A DNA stretch of 64,000 nt from Adiantum capillus-veneris (taxonomy: Eukaryota; Streptophyta; Polypodiopsida; Polypodiales; Pteridaceae). This document shows positions 31,266 through 43,519 of this stretch, in pieces. Made by a program: the position numbers and the translations under genes. Within the stretch, counting starts at the first letter, position 1; each line of letters opens with the position of its first letter. The notes beneath the pieces are model-generated. The model was not told where the DNA came from. It worked only from the letters and a program-made list of their open reading frames with translations, and searched no databases. The stretch covers positions 158,552,247-158,616,246 of the forward strand of contig CM043943.1 in NCBI GenBank assembly GCA_014529385.2, given 5' to 3'.

Positions 31266-31732
31266 TCAGAAAGGTATGAAGAAGATAGACCGCAATGGAC
31301 TGTGTATATGAATGAAGATGACTGGGAGAAAGGGGAAGAGGAGGGGATAGCCAAAGAACTTGATTTTGTGAGCTTGGTGGATGTACTTTTCTTGAATTGA
31401 ATGCAAACCTTGAGGTGGATCATTGTCCTCCTACTCAACAAAGAAGGGTACACGTTATGCATTGGAGCTAAGCACAAAAAATATTCTATACTTGTACACT
31501 TACGGCTCAAGAAAAGGGAGTCACATAATTTATGTTGACAAGTATGGACGTGAATATGAGTCAATCCTTCCTAGGGATGTAGAAAGATTGATGACTCCAA
31601 AAGTGCTAACACGTGATTTTGAAGAGAGGAAAAGGCCCATACAAACCCCTGGCAATTCTACAAATCCCTTCACAGATGACTACAACACCACATCACATAC
31701 AAAGACAGTTGATGCCCAACCGGCATCATGAA
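31266..31732 (+). pseudogene. Ty3 gag N-terminal fragment
   Basis: The plus frame encodes ILYLYTYGSRKG and YVDKYGREYESILPRDVERL, matching the Ty3-2 Gag region LYVFTYTEGSEV and YDKYGRQYSTMGKKELEG. It is a detached piece of a related element with no flanking LTR. An alternative minus frame here is a shadow. Confidence 0.6.
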
Positions 31733-31810
31733 ATTCAAGCCACAAGCTAAGCAATAGAAACTTATTTTTATTGGCCCACTATGCACTATGACATTCAAAA
31801 CTATGTAGAG

Positions 31811-32271
31811 CAATCCATAGTATGTCAAAAGGCCAAGAATGATAAACACAAGGCCCAAGATCAAGGAAGCTCTAAAGATGCATAGCAAAAGAAAAAGATT
31901 GTTGTTGGAAAGGATGAGGCAAGGATAGATGCAATGTCTACCTCTAAGAAAGAAAATGATTGGGTTTGTCCTAGATTCCCAAAGCTTATGTAAAGTGTAC
32001 TACAGGAAAAAATTGGCAAGGATAACTCATGGGTCATTAGAAGTAATCCATAGTATTTCAAAAGGCCACAAAAGATAAACACAGGGCCCAAGATCAAGGA
32101 AGCTCTAAAGATGCACCGCAAAAGCAAAAGATTGTTGTTGGCAAGGATAGACGCAATGTCTACTTCAAAAAAAGAAAATGCTTGGGTTTGTCCTAGATTC
32201 CCAAGGCTCATGTAAGATGTATTATAGACAAAATTTGGCAAGGATAACTCATGGATCATTAGAAGTACTAT
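31811..32271. repeat. Two-copy ~235-bp tandem repeat
   Basis: Units at 31811-32044 and 32045-32271 share ccatagtat, caagatcaaggaagctc, gcaatgtctac and gggtttgtcctagattc. The plus frame of both reads IDAMSTSKKEN and WVCPRFP, so the unit may derive from coding DNA. The minus open frame is a shadow produced by the duplication. Confidence 0.8.
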
Positions 32272-32739
32272 GCCAAGCTGGCAAAGGTAATATGGTCCTT
32301 CTAAGGCTTGAGGCTGATCAATGAGACATATTACAAGCTTACATAACCTTCTTATAGACCAAGATACAAGGTTCCATAAAAGTATTAAAAGCTTTTAGGG
32401 TTAATCTTTCAAGGTTCAATAACAAATGATCTTCCTAAGTTGATGGGGAGATACCACCATGAAGACAACATGTTCTATATGGTAAGGTCTTCTGTAAGTA
32501 TTTAGTTTAGTAAATAAGAGTTGTCCCTTCAAAGTTGCTAAAAAATGCATAAACTCTAGCTAAAGTACTAAATGTACTTTGTTACTACTTACAAGGAATA
32601 GAATAAAATGTAAATATCGATGTAAATGTTGCAAAATGAATCAATGAAGTAATAATTGAGACCCTTGTGTCTAGATGTTCTTTATTTATAAATGTTTCAA
32701 ACATGTATGCATACAAAAGTACACATACAAGTGTGGTAG

Positions 32740-33190
32740 ATTCATGAGAGGACTAGGAACTAGCACATGCTCATCTCCACCCATCTGCACTCCTCTTATA
32801 GGCTACTTGGCCCACCTTTAGGAGACCCTTGTCAGCCTTGCCAATGATGTGCCCCTCACCCTAACCTTGTCCTGACATCCAAGGACTAACACATCATCTC
32901 CACCCATCCATACTCCTCTTATAAGCTACCTAGCCACCTTCAGGAGACCCCTTGACTACACGTGCTTAGCTGGCCATGCCCCCCGTCCTACCCTTGTCCT
33001 GACACTTCATCCCCCAAGTACTAAGTAGACTTGATATTTATTGCAAAAATGTGTGCATCCAAAATATTAAGGACACAAATTTGTGGGCAGCAACTTTGCC
33101 TCCAAAGTACTAAATAGACTTGTTATTTGTAGCAAAAATGTGTGCATCTAAAATGTTAAGACATGTTTGTGGCAACCCAAGCTCCCAAGC
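32740..33190. repeat. Two short tandem duplications
   Basis: A first pair (near 32750 and 32882) shares catctccacccatc and actcctcttata. A second pair (near 33012 and 33100) shares agtactaa, tagacttg and gcaaaaatgtgtgcatc, with a third partial copy near 33183. No gene. Confidence 0.65.
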
Positions 33191-33269
33191 ACCAAGTAGT
33201 TGGGTCATCTATTTTGGAATGTTTTTGAGTGAAAAAAAGGGATCCTCTACAAAATGCCAATTGACCAAG

Positions 33270-33900
33270 GATTAAATACTCCCTATGAGATGCATACTCG
33301 AGGATGACTATGACTATAAGGGTGAGGTAATGAATCTTGGCCTACTTAATCTATTTTTTGTCTCTATAATTGGCCATTCTAAAGGAAGAAAATAAAAAGA
33401 GTGAAAGGACCAAGGTATAATGATGGAAAAGGGTGCATCCTTAGACCTCAGGGTGCCAACAAGGATCATGATACCTTTAGAAGTTCCTATGAGAAGTCAA
33501 AGATGACTATGATTGTTCAAGTAGGATAATGTTTAGTTCTTGGTCTACTTGAAATGATTTTATCTTTGGAGAAAATTATAAGAGAAAGAGGGATAGAATT
33601 ATAATGATGATGAAAACATGTATCACAAAATTGTAGCAGATGATGCTACCTTCATAAGTATGTAGGAAATCCTCCACTAATAAGAAGCATAGTTGAGGAT
33701 GATTAATGACTTTCAAGGGTGAGATAATGTCACTTTTGGTCTACTTAAATGATTTTCTCTCAGTAAAACTGTCATTCTACTAAGAGAAAATAAGATAGAG
33801 TGAAAAGTCCACGATTATGATTATGGAAAAAACATGCACCCTAGGACCTTACAATTTCAAACGAGTGATGCTCTCTCTACTAGTGCCTAGGGAATTGTAG
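33270..33900. repeat. Degenerate ~200-bp repeats, three units
   Basis: Units near 33297, 33497 and 33692 each contain gatgact, a (t)ggtctactt phrase and a following atgatggaaaa-type block. No coding potential seen. Probably an LTR-internal or leader repeat of an unidentified element. Confidence 0.5.
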
Positions 33901-34500
33901 AAGGGTCCAAACACATTTTTACGGGACCAAAAGAACTATACTAGAAAGAAAAATCACATGTTGAAGGGCAATGGCGCATGCAATAAAGTGCACTCATGGC
34001 TAAGGAATTGCCAAAATATGAATGCCACTTTTCCTAAGATCTCACAATAATTTTACGAGGCTCAAAATGGAAAAATACAAGTTATTGAGGGTGGGAATGG
34101 AAGGGAAAGTGGGTAGATGGGCATGTGAATGGGCAAGGGGCTTAGTGCATTCATTTGCCTCTTCAAAAATCCCAAAAGAGGCCAAATCCCCAAGTTCATA
34201 CTCTCATACTTTGCACTCTTCCACCTTCTCCTAGAAATTTAAAGCTATTATTTCTAAAGAGAGGGAAAGAAGTAGTCATCACTAAATTGGGCATCAATTG
34301 CTCATATAGAGTTGGATTGCAAAAGTTTTTTTTATACAATTTAACAATTTTCAATCTCTAAAATTTTGTATAGTATTTTGAAAGCTTGAGATTATAGATG
34401 TCAGCTTTGACATGATTTCCAAAGACTGTCTGAAGTTTCAAGAACATCTACTAATATTCCATATACTACTATGATATGGAGCTTCTTCTTTTGAATCTTA

Positions 34501-34909
34501 TATATAAAAGCCCTACGGATTCAATTCCTTTTCTTGAGAATATACTTGTTTTGATTATTCATTGATGCTTTGAAGAAGAGGAGAATGATATATGGTGATC
34601 AACGAAGCCGCTAAGTTACTTGGGTTATGGATATCTTAGCCTCCATGTTCCTTGTATACTTAAGCTTCTCTTTTTGTGAAGATCTCCAAGACTATGAGTA
34701 ATGAAATGCCTTTTGAGAGGGGTTGGATTTATAAAATTTGGCCCTCAACCTTGTGTCATCTCATGCGAATAATCTTCTCCTTGATTTTGGTTATAGGTAT
34801 GCTAGTTTAAATATGTATGTGGCAATGCACCCAAAAATGTAACCCATGCTAAGGGAAATTTATGCCTAAAGCAAGTCAGAGCTAATTAAGGTGTCATTGG
34901 CATTAGAGC
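34501..34909 (+). repeat. Degraded copia LTR end with TATA box and primer site
   Basis: TATATAAAAG at 34501, LTR-like end GTGTCA at 34896, then TGGCATTAGAGC at 34898-34909, which matches the initiator tRNA-Met primer site TGGTATCAGAGC at 10 of 12 positions. A short gag-like ATG frame follows at 34916. The outer LTR boundary is not determined. Confidence 0.5.
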
Positions 34910-35456
34910 ACCCAAGATGGCCTCTTCTTTTATGGAGTGGCCCAATCTAAGAAACTTCACCATTGCATGGCAAGATTCAAGCATGTCAAAAATTTCTCTC
35001 TTTCTCAATCAAGAGATATATTGACTAGGCAAGAAAGATAGAAAAACATGTCTTAATTTTTTGTATTATTAACAATTGTACAAAGGAAAATAAGGCAAAG
35101 ACTGTACACAATTCTTGTTGTTTTTATTAAAAATTTTATTCTATAGTGTTTCTAAGTAGAGAAGGAGAGCTCTTACATTTAGATTTGTCGAGTAATCTAG
35201 AGAGCATGAGTAGCTCAAAAGAACACTATGATTTTCTCTCAAGGAGAGAAAAGAAGTTCTCTAGAGGTTCCCAAGAGTTGTTATGAAGTAGGGATCATGT
35301 ACTTGGTTTTTCATGTTGCTTACATTTGGGCAAGCAAAGCTATGTAAATTATGCTTTCTTATAATCTTCTCATAATGCACAATGATACAAATTATTTCAA
35401 TAGCATATCTCAATGGATTCCTAACATGGTAGATGAGATGCTACTACTATAGTTGA

Positions 35457-35573
35457 CACGCAAGGTTTTGTGTTGCATGAATGTGAGAGCAAAGATTGTG
35501 CTTAAAGCCCATGTCACGTAAGGTTTTGTGTTGCATGAATGATGAGAGCAAAGATTGTGCTTAAAGCCCATGT
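35457..35573. repeat. 58-bp tandem duplication
   Basis: Two nearly identical units (cacgcaaggttttgtgttgc and cacgtaaggttttgtgttgc) differ by a few bases. No gene. Confidence 0.85.
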
Positions 35574-35599
35574 CTCTCTTAGCAAGAAATATCATTGAA

Positions 35600-37400
35600 T
35601 ATGAAGTGTCACAAAGGTAAAAAATGTCCTCAAGAGCTAATATTGATGGTATATCTCTTCTCTGTACAAGAATCAGATATAATGGTGCTAGGTTTATTTA
35701 AATTTTAAGTTTATTGAGAAATTTTTCTTTTATGGTTCATAAAAGAGGTTATTAAATTTAGTAGACTAAGCATATCACTACTATAAAGTATTGTTTTAAC
35801 TGTATAATGGATAACAAAAGTTGCACCCATGTTAAGGATACATTGTACAAGTTTTTTTGCAACAAAGGTGGGTGTGAACTTTGACTTGATGTAGTAAAGA
35901 TAAATGACACCATCTCAATATGGCAACAAAAGAGTAACAAGCTTAAACATTGGAAACTTCTCTACATTTAAGGCCATGATTTGATATTGCTTTTTGCAGA
36001 TGAATATGTATAGTATTCAAGATGCTTTTTGCAGATACGTATCAATGTGTATCAATGCATAAACGTTGTAGTAATAGAAACATCTCTCACCTAAAGAATT
36101 GTAGCTCTCTTGAGTTCAAGATCATGACTCTTTGCAAAAGAGTATGTTTGTGATCTTCTAGATATTATTCTAAAAAGGACACCGTACTATATGGTATCAA
36201 GGACAAACTCTTTGGCTAATGCATCAAAGAGCTTTTAAGATTCATTTAACCAATGGTTGTTATGCCATGTCTAATAAGGTTTATAATTATTTAAACACGA
36301 GCAAGGACCACATCAAGGTGATTGTTCTTTCACATTCTTATGGCTTTGCCTCATTTTTTCTATTTCATGAATGGGAATTTTTGTCCAACTTGATTTAAAA
36401 TTATTGCTTTTGACAATCCCTCTTGGTACTTTGATTGCTAAGAAGAGTTTTTCATTCATTTATGTGTCATCTTTGGATTCTTTACTTGCATTGAGTGATT
36501 TTTGATGCATTGTTATGCATGGAGATTATATTGTTATGATGGATGACTTTTAAGGCAAATCTAAGGAATCCCTCATGGTGACCTATCCATGAGCATATGC
36601 TCAAGGCAAGGCATGATGTTTGTAGTACAGTAGAGCAAGGAGACATGCGGTGTGGTGGGAAGCAGACTTTATATTCTTAGATCGTCTATTTGGTGGGGCA
36701 TGCATTGGCCACATGGCACAGCTAGAGTGGGATGCACTATTAGAAGATCATGTTCATAATGGTGTGCACCTTTTGGATTTGACACTTGCCATCTTAGAAT
36801 GATTACTAATTGTGGTATTCTTTCATTGAAGTATTCTTTGATTTTGAAAGTATGCTTGTTGTGAAAAGATACATGTTTTTGTTTCAAAAGTGATCCTATT
36901 GGGTGGTGGAGAAGAATTGTCGTTTGTTAAACTTGATGATTTCTCTTTGCATTATAGTTTGACACCACAAACCCTATGGCTATCTTGATTGGTTGGGTGA
37001 TTGCAATGAGGTAAAGACCTTCTATTTTCCCTTTGAATGGCACTTGAATCAGGCCACTACAAGTCTCATGCCATGTTCTTGTTGTTATGTTTGTAGTGTG
37101 ACTCTTCTATGCACTTCATGGCACATAGAAAAGGTTTGAGTCCACCTACTTTTGTTATAGAGAACAGACCACTTTTCCAGACCTTGGGGATGTAGCCTCT
37201 TGATTTCTTTATGTGGCACCACATGCCTACTTCATCTTTGACCATGTCCTCCTTATGAAAGGCATGGAGAGGGCCACTTCAAAGGAGCCATAACTTATTG
37301 GCTAAGTGTTTTGTGAAGCTATTCTTTGAGCATGGAGGAGCATGCCTTGAGTTTTTTTGTGGTACAACACCCATCCTCACATCTTGTTTAGCTTCAGGTT
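35600..37400. other. No feature recognised
   Basis: AT-rich sequence with only short, unsupported open frames. No repeat, LTR or RNA gene that I can defend. Probably old mobile DNA. Confidence 0.4.
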
Positions 37401-37425
37401 GCGCTTATGCATCCATAGACCTAGA

Positions 37426-38503
37426 TGATAAAAGGTTGGAGTTAAGGTGGAATTCCTAGTATAGCATTCATAATAAGTAGTTAGAGGGAGAAATTAGACA
37501 ATGCACAAAGTAGATAAACTAATGAAAACACTTGATTATGAATTCTCATTGCTCTTTTGAAGCTTGAATAGAACACCTTTGTATGTTGCTTTGTGGATAC
37601 TTGGCTCTACTGTAGGCCTGAGAAAAAGCTCCAAGGAGTAGGTCTGGAATATGGGGCCCTCGTGTGAAGAAGCATAGGAGTGCTTCCCAAGAAGAGGCTT
37701 GGGGACTTGGGAGGTAGGATGGGTGCACGTGGGATAGGTGGCTTGAGGACCTGAGCACCCCTTTAGGGTGCAAGTGTGGAAAACAGGTGTCTGCTAACAG
37801 CTGCGAGGTTAATGAAAAAAATATTGTTGCACATGCTCGGCTTCTCACAGACCCTCCAAGGCCGTATGCCAGAATTGACATGAGTTTTTAAATACGCCCA
37901 CAGTCCCCTAGTCAAAAGTCGGTGTGAACTCGTGACCACATCCTAATAATAGGCAATGTGCACTAACCAAGTGGCCCAATTCCTTGCTTGCTTGTGTAAG
38001 AGGAGCTAAAATATGATTGGTACATTTAGTTAAGTAGAGGCTCACACACAAGAAATCCCAAACATAAATAATTAAGTGGGCAAATGAGATCGGATTGGGG
38101 AGCTTAGCGGCTTGGGTGCAAAATGTGTCCCAACACACACACACACGAAAAAAAAAACCTTTGATAATGAGCTCTAAGAGGAAGTAATTAGAGGAAATAA
38201 AGCATGCAAAATTAACATGAAATGCACTCTAAATGAGAGGAATTTGACTTTCCAATCCATTGGAGGTAGAGAAGAGAATCCCCAATCAATCGAGCAGAGG
38301 GGATGTGATTGAATACAAAACACCAAATGAAGCCTAACGGATCTAATGAGTGATTAAAAAATTCCAACCACAATGTGTCTTTGATACCAATTGAAAGGGT
38401 AGAGTTAAGATGGCATTACTAGTGTAGCATTCATAACGAGTAATTAAAGAGTGCAATTGGACAATTCGCAAAGTAGATAAGCTAATGAAAACACTTGATT
38501 TTG
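37426..38503 (-). mobile_element. Possible small non-autonomous LTR element (TRIM-like)
   Basis: Two direct repeats of about 110 bp (37426-37541 and 38392-38503) share gtagcattcataa-type, gacaat, aaagtagata and ctaatgaaaacacttgatt words, at about 80-85% identity by eye. Next to the right copy is a minus-strand primer-like site (TGGTATCAAAGAC, 38377-38389), two bases from a TG/CA boundary. The internal part is under 900 bp and non-coding. Ends and target duplication are not resolved. Confidence 0.45.
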
Positions 38504-38909
38504 AAATGATCGATCTACAACACTTAGAAGTGTACAAAATATAGCTTCTTATTTAGTACTAACAAATGGCTAGGTGCACCTCTCGAGGGTCACATAGTAT
38601 CTCTCTGAAGGGTCAAGGGTATCAACCAAGTGGCCACATTTGGCTCCTAGAAACATGAGAGGCTATCTTAGACTCTTGTGCAACTCACTCGGACGTTGTG
38701 TCTTCACATTCTAGACATGCTTTGGCTTGTTGGATGCTACCTATTAAGATATTTGATTTTGATTAAGGTTATGGTATAACTACCTTCTTTAGGTCTTAGG
38801 TTTATTTAATCCTTGTTTTGGGTTTCATAAAAGTGTAGTGTCACCGTATGTTGAAGCAGTGATGACGTTGTTAGCATCCAACATGCATTATGATTATCAT
38901 GGGGAGGAT

Positions 38910-39605
38910 CGACAGTACACCACATTTTCAATATATTTGTATTGTAATGTTTTTTCGAGCTAGTGTAGCTATACTATGTGTAAATCTTGATTCCAAAGTA
39001 GTAGATCCATTCAATGAGTTGTAATTCTCCCATGATACTTATAAAGGCCCATGTGAGCCTGGCCATTGGCCATTTAGAAAGCTTTAAGTATAAAAGATGA
39101 TAACCTTAGGATGAGAGGGAGGCTTATCTTTTGGAGAACGAGGGAGCTCTGTTGTACATATGCTCAAGTGGCCAAGCAATTCTAACTTGTAATCAATTTT
39201 TCCCATGATAAGGTGTTCCTATTTCGATTCCAAAAATTGCATTGTGTTCCTTTTCTCATGCTCTTTCATTCAAGTGTAAGCATTTCATATTTTGTCGTGG
39301 TTTGTGACTTTGTGTCTACAAACCTATTCTTAAGTTTTGAGTGCTTAAATCATTGTTTTGTTACATTTTGACCATCGGAGAGTGCTATTAGACTTTAGGA
39401 GGCAACCTGTTTGGATTGTTCTATTGTAGTTTTCATGACCTGGTTCATGATAGATTGTGATTTTGCTACCTTGTTAAATTGTTATCAAACTTTGTAGACT
39501 TGTCCTCTTAGAACTAATATAGATTTCCTTGAAGTTTCGTGGTCATTCGAGTCCGTTTGGTCATTGAGCGGTGAGAAAGGACATAGGTAAATTTTTCGAT
39601 CTGGT
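38910..39605 (+). repeat. LTR fragment related to the Ty3-3 LTR
   Basis: Plus-strand copy of the sequence found inverted at 54280-54935: shared accacattttcaatatat, cgagctagtgtag, ggccatttagaaagc, gtggtttgtgactttg and ttccttgaagttt. A TATA-like AAGTATAAAAG lies near 39087. No internal region is attached, so it is a solo or rearranged LTR. Confidence 0.6.
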
Positions 39606-39784
39606 TGCCAACGACCAAGTGATAAAACGCTAGGGAAAACCACCTAATCAAAGATGCACATGCATAGCAATAATGATTCCAACCAAGTGATAAAAGGGAG
39701 GAGAGCATCACTCAATCCAATAGAGAAGGGAAAAAAAAAATGCCTAGTATTTATAAGGCTAAGAAATTGTAATAGCCATCATTA

Positions 39785-39797
39785 GACTCTGATACCA
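39785..39797 (-). other. Copia-type primer-binding site, minus sense
   Basis: Minus strand TGGTATCAGAGTC, complementary to initiator tRNA-Met, followed on the outer side by a TG boundary (39800). It implies a degraded minus-sense copia LTR from about 39800 rightward. No coding part found up to 40400. Confidence 0.5.
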
Positions 39798-40556
39798 CAT
39801 GATGGGATGTTAAGGTGGATGAGTCTTAGTGTTGCTCATAGGTCTCCAAAGGGAAATTCAAGATACCTGATTGAGGGGCAAGTGAAATGGAAACGATTTC
39901 AGATGAGTTTTGCAAACAAATAGTGCAAATATAGCTAAAAATATAGCGCAAAATTGTCGCTCAAGGATTGGTATACTGAGCTTATGGGTTCCCAAAGGTT
40001 GTTCTGCAAAGCCTTGCATTATCTATCAAAGGATTCTTAAACGTCAAAGCAGACCTGAAGCATGAAAAATGGCTATAACTTGCCAAACCATGGTAGTCAT
40101 TTCAGTGATAGATTTCAACTAGAAATACTTATTGCTTATAACCCATTTTATAAAGGGAACTCACCATAAACAAGAAATGCCCTTGTTTTAATTTGAGCTC
40201 CCATAGTTTGATCATCATATTGGATGCACAACATAGACTCAAAGGCATTGAACGTTCATATCAAAGACAAGAAACTCTTGACTCTTGCTGCTTGCAAGAT
40301 TCGCACACATTTATTGCTTCAAACTGGCTTGAAATGTGTATGAGTAGTAAGAGATAGAGATGATGTTCTAGGTGTCAACTGAAATGATGCAGTACCCACT
40401 TCAGGGTATCTGCAAGAATGAGTGCAACTTCCTGGCATTGGGCAGCAATTAACAATAGTGAGAACCCATAAAATGAGTATACCGCCATCATGTAATGAGA
40501 GAGAAGCACTCAGCTCTCAATGAAGTGCATCTGGTTTGCCACAGAGAGAGAAGAGA

Positions 40557-41809
40557 CTATCTGAGCATAGAGAGAGTGCTCCTCTTCTTCACTTGTGCAG
40601 TTTGTCCTTGTCCGTTGCAATTCACCTCTTTCATGGCTAGCTTTAGCATACCACTGACCTTCCCTTTCTTTTGCAAGTTCGCAATGCAATCCCCAGCCCC
40701 GCAACTTTTTGAGTGCTCTGGAGAATGGGTTTTATCTGCTATTCCAGAGGCCCCATTGTCTGCATCTTGGGGAAATTGGGCTGGAATTAGTGTTTCCCTT
40801 CTTTCACTGCACTCCGCTGCCTTCTCACCAATGTGCTGCATCTTCACTCCATTATGCCCCAAATGTTTAAGAGGATCAGTTGGAGCTATGCCATGTCCTA
40901 CTTTAACACGCTGCCCTTCATTCTCCTCATGTGTTGCATTTGAAGCAGAGCCTGCTGGCCCATCTCGGTGTACAAAAAAGGCTTCATCGATCAGGCTTGC
41001 TTTGCTGCAGCTCTCCAAGAGAAATGGAGAAATCATCAAATCATCTATCACTCCATCTTCGTCTGCATGCTCACAGTAATGAGCTTGAGCTACAAATCTT
41101 CCTTGCTCAACCACACACTGCCCTCTGCTTGAGTCATTCATTGCACCTCTTTCTGGTGAAATCAGCACAGGATTGACTTGGGCCGACATCACCTCCTCAG
41201 CTTGATGTACATCTGCCTGAAGTCTGACATGCACACATGATTTTAAGCCCTTCCAACTCCCACTACTACCCACATTGACAATTGGAGCTTCAACTTCTGC
41301 AGAATTCTCCTTCTTGCATTTCTTGTGCAACTGTCCTGAGAGTGGATCATCTCCTTCAGGCCATATCTGTAGCAGATAAACAAAATTTAGGCTTCCTTCT
41401 TAACCCACATAAGCAGAAATCTGACTTGAGCCCCAGGATTTGCGTAGACAGCACAAACAGAGAAACAGAATGGCAAGCCAAGAATGAGATTACAATGCCA
41501 TGTAGAGACAAGACATAAAAGAAGAGCACAAGCACTCGCACACAGAATAAAACCCGAACATGAATGCACTCGAGGAAGTAATACAATGCAAATAGAAATT
41601 TGCTCAAGCCTTACATTAGGAGGGTAGATGATGTGGGTGATGTCTTGCAATGGAGACCTCGGAAATCCAGGTGGAAGGGGGCTTCTGCTGCTGCAGATCA
41701 TCTCTGAGGTAGTGAGCCTTGCCTCCAAAGGGCAGATGTTCTCTTTGTTTGAGGCATCTCTGGTGAATCTGCTGAGGCGCCCTCTACGTTCATGACGTCT
41801 GACATCCAT
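40557..41809 (-). CDS. Two-exon host-like gene, KEN-box and D-box protein of 334 residues
   Basis: Exon 1 is 41809-41615 (65 codons) and ends at donor AAT|GTAAGG. Exon 2 is 41366-40557, after acceptor CTACAG, in phase, stop at 40557. No stop or frameshift interrupts the 334-residue product. Exon 1 has a KEN box (ASNKENICP, residues 19-27) and two RxxL motifs, the second in PRSPLQDIT (residues 50-58), resembling destruction boxes of APC/C substrates. The rest is hydrophilic, with many Ser, Glu and Lys. A TATA-like GCTATATCA lies about 80 nt upstream. I do not recognise the family. A cell-cycle-regulated protein is an inference from the degrons alone. The plus-strand frame here is a shadow. Confidence 0.6.
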
Positions 41810-42601
41810 AGCTGCGCAGCTCTCTCTACTTCACTCCCTCTCTCGCCCCTAATTTGTGTGTGTGAGGTTGTAAGCTCTCTGTTGATATAGCTCCTTCTTG
41901 AGCGTTCTAATTTCAAATTTTGAATTGGACCATTCGGAGAGGAGCGCCAAAAACCCATCTTAATTGGCCCGGGCCTTTCAAATTTCCACCTCCCCAAAGT
42001 TTCCCACTGCCCACGTATCTTTTACCTCGCTGGAACTTGGTAAGCTGAGAAGAGGGGGCTCCCATGAACTCACCGATCACTTTGCTGGCAACTAAAGGGT
42101 TTCTGGTTGCCTCCATGCTTCTTGTTCACAAGGGCCATAGGCAGATTTTGGTATTAAAATAGTAGGGCACATTTCACCCAATCAGACATAGCGCAATGGG
42201 AAGATTCTTTGTTTCTACATGCTTAGAGGAGCTACTATGTCCACAATTGACACTACAAAGTGCACGACTGACTTGTTTTTAGGGGGGTGTCACCCAAGAC
42301 CTGGTGCATACGAAAGGGAAGGTTTTCGATGTGCGCCACATGGACTCTTCCTCTCTACAGTTAGATCGTTTGAACCGAGCCTTAGGTATGTTTCGCATGC
42401 AGCCATAGGCAGTGTTACAATGACCTCAGTGTTTTTCATTGCCATCTCCAAAACACTGCTCTTGAGTGCTAACTCTACCAATTTTGGTAGAATTGGCTAA
42501 CAAAAGGCAGCGTTTTGGATATAAAGACAAATTGTCGAGCCTAAAAGACATGTGAGTTGCACGCACTGGCAAGCTCATGTCATAAGAAAAATGCTACCAC
42601 A

Positions 42602-42727
42602 CGGTTCATGTGAGTGCTCTCTTAGAAGGAGTATATGTACCATAGGGTTCCTGTGAGTGCTCTCTTAGAAGGAGTATATGTACCAGAGGGTTCGTGTGAG
42701 TGCTCTCTTAGAAGGAGTATATGTACA
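42602..42727. repeat. Three-copy 42-bp tandem repeat
   Basis: Units starting at 42602, 42644 and 42686 contain gtgagtgctctcttagaagg and agtatatgtac, differing at two or three positions. No gene from 42120 to 43080 is supported. Confidence 0.88.
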
Positions 42728-43081
42728 AGATATAGAATGATGTACAATGATGCATCATCTGGTTGCACCAATGAAGGATCAGGCCCATACTCTTGGGGGA
42801 AATGCATCCCCCCTCATAACCAAGTGGACAACCCCTTATGATATTATGAGAACAATTGGACACTCAAGTTTTTAATTTTGGGTAGGTGCTCATATAGATT
42901 GTTCCTTTGTCATGGATGAGCCTGTGCTGCATGCAAAGCAGAAACAGGTTCACATCAATGAGTGATTTTCCAATCCCAAGCGCAATTGAAAGTTCGATAT
43001 GCACCTTTCAAACTAGCACATGATAGCATTAAAATTTCAATGAGGACGTGCTCTCATAACTTTTCAATAGTAGAGAAACAG

Positions 43082-43083
43082 AG

Positions 43084-43142
<59 letters not shown>
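43082..43142. repeat. (GA)n microsatellite
   Basis: About 60 bp of nearly pure GA repeat. Confidence 0.95.
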
Positions 43143-43145
<3 letters not shown>

Positions 43146-43519
43146 TTTCATTTCTTAAAGGTTATAATTGTAAATTGAGAGAGGAACGAGAGTACTTGAG
43201 CTCTTTCAAGCACGCTTGCGCACATGTACACAGACACCATAAGAAGAGAGCACGCATCCTTTTTATTCCGTATCATTTTCCATAAGATTTGTGGCCATGG
43301 CTCTTCCACTTCACGAATTGGAATCATCACTTGTGACTTTGAGTCATCTATGGTATTAGCCACTACCCTATTGTCTAATGGTGTTTATTTCTTTGGTCTC
43401 ATTTGATCATCATCCCTCTATGCTCAATTTCCCTGTTGTTTTCATGGATTAATGCTTTTGCTTAGGGATGTTTTGTTTCTCTTCTCTCTGTTCTATTGTC
43501 TGGTTGGTTTTCAATTTAG

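Noticed and set aside
31861-32259. 132-codon minus frame with an internal protein repeat
   Set aside because: The repetition comes from the 235-bp tandem duplication; the opposite frame is equally plausible and neither shows a domain.
40495-41079. 194-codon plus-strand frame with hydrophobic content
   Set aside because: Antisense to exon 2 of the two-exon gene, which has splice sites, a TATA-like box and degron motifs in phase.
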